DNA of 64,000 nt from positions 310,001 through 374,000 of the forward strand of contig NZ_FTOC01000002.1 in assembly GCF_900156645.1 (NCBI RefSeq), in the 5' to 3' direction. Position numbers and translations under genes: made by a program. Below the pieces are notes generated by a model. It had not been told where the DNA came from. It did no database searches and saw nothing but the letters and a program-made list of their open reading frames with translations. This stretch comes from Salimicrobium flavidum. GTDB lineage: Bacteria > Bacillota > Bacilli > Bacillales > Halobacillaceae. Positions within the stretch are counted from its first letter, which is position 1. Each line of letters starts with the position of its first letter. Positions 63,605 through 64,000 of this stretch are shown piece after piece.

Positions 63605-64000
63605 AAATAGCTCAGGTCATCTCCGGGGCGGAGAGCGGCGGGTCCAAGAACCACGTCCTCTCGCTCCTCGAACAGTTCCCGTCGGAAGAAATGATCCTCA
63701 TCTGTATGCAGAAAGGGGATCTGTACGACGCCGCCAAGCGGCGGGGCGTCGACGTCCGCCTGCTCGAACAGAAGAACCGTTATGACATCAAGGCGGGCTC
63801 CCGGCTCGTCGACCTCATCAGGAAAGAAAACGTGGACATCGTCCACAGCCACGGCCCACGTGCCAACCTGTTCGCGGCCACGGTCAAGAACAAGTTCAAC
63901 AAACCTCTCGTCACCACGATGCACTCCGACCCGACGCTCGACTTCATGGGCGGCGGGGTGAAAGGGAAAATCTTCACGAAACTCAACCTGTGGGCCTACA
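63601..64000 (+). CDS. Glycosyltransferase, N-terminal part (cut by window end)
   Basis: ATG 63601 overlaps the GT26 stop (ATGA). The first 133 residues are seen: MKIAQVISGAESGGSKNHV, LLEQFPSEEMILICMQKGD and IVHSHGPRANLFAA, then LVTTMHSDPTLDFMGG. This is the acceptor half of a GT4 glycosyltransferase (GT-B fold). It belongs to the same operon as the dehydrogenase and the GT26 enzyme, so it probably adds the next sugar of the same polymer. The donor domain is outside the window. Confidence 0.88.
   Translation, partial: MKIAQVISGAESGGSKNHVLSLLEQFPSEEMILICMQKGDLYDAAKRRGVDVRLLEQKNRYDIKAGSRLVDLIRKENVDIVHSHGPRANLFAATVKNKFNKPLVTTMHSDPTLDFMGGGVKGKIFTKLNLWAY

Overview
The window reads as a chromosomal segment of a low-acidity-tolerant, salt-adapted Bacillaceae. 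The gene order rpoE-pyrG-fba-tal-murAB-rho-rpmE-tdk-prfA-prmC-ywlC-ywlE-ywlG-glyA-upp-mnaA-atp-murAA-mbl-flhO-flhP-fabZ is the conserved Bacillus order, the proteins are rich in Asp/Glu, and G+C is near one half by eye. The sporulation genes that sit inside this order in Bacillus subtilis (spo0F, spoIIR, ywmB, spoIID, spoIIID) are all missing, while motility genes are kept. A non-sporulating moderate halophile of the Salimicrobium/Halobacillus type fits best; this is an inference from content, not a database match.

Layout. 1-5.7 kb: end of an acyl-CoA dehydrogenase, a MeaB-type GTPase, a TetR regulator and the fused mutase IcmF (branched acyl-CoA metabolism). 5.9-6.7 kb: tandem repeat array. 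6.8-24.8 kb: housekeeping genes for transcription (rpoE, rho), CTP synthesis (pyrG, with a recognisable reiterative-transcription attenuator), glycolysis/pentose metabolism, peptidoglycan (murAB), translation termination (prfA, prmC), tRNA t6A synthesis (ywlC, behind a cluster of DnaA boxes), arginine phosphatase ywlE, glyA, upp and mnaA. 24.9-33.3 kb: repeats and then the complete F1Fo ATP synthase operon. 33.5-39.7 kb: murAA, mbl, two flagellar rod genes, small membrane proteins, fabZ. 39.7-42.9 kb: two large repeat arrays enclosing a NERD nuclease-like gene. 42.9-53.1 kb: a YjfB-like motility gene, an unknown gene, an RND pump with its lipoprotein adaptor, three tandem SLH-domain surface proteins (the third broken), a SinR-like repressor with repeated operators, and a 39-residue small gene. 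53.1-64 kb: repeats, an LtaS-like sulfatase, a minus-strand surface-polysaccharide operon (csaB, glycosyltransferase, MurJ-type flippase), and a plus-strand operon (ManNAc dehydrogenase, GT26 transferase, glycosyltransferase cut by the window end).

Cooperation. MnaA makes UDP-ManNAc, the dehydrogenase makes UDP-ManNAcA, the GT26 and GT4 enzymes build a wall polymer, the flippase may export it, and CsaB would add the pyruvate ketals that SLH domains bind. The three SLH genes each carry a sigmaB-like promoter.

The most unusual aspect is the noncoding part. Seven arrays with 25 units of a three-hairpin repeat (200-260 bp per unit) occupy about 8 percent of the window. There are also two palindromic MITE-like families, and two arrays of short TTATC boxes spaced 20-21 bp apart in the same helical phase. 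Other regulatory structures are hairpins placed right after the ATP synthase genes for the multi-copy subunits (c, alpha, beta) and the SinR-type operator set. No rRNA, tRNA, CRISPR array, transposase or prophage gene was seen.
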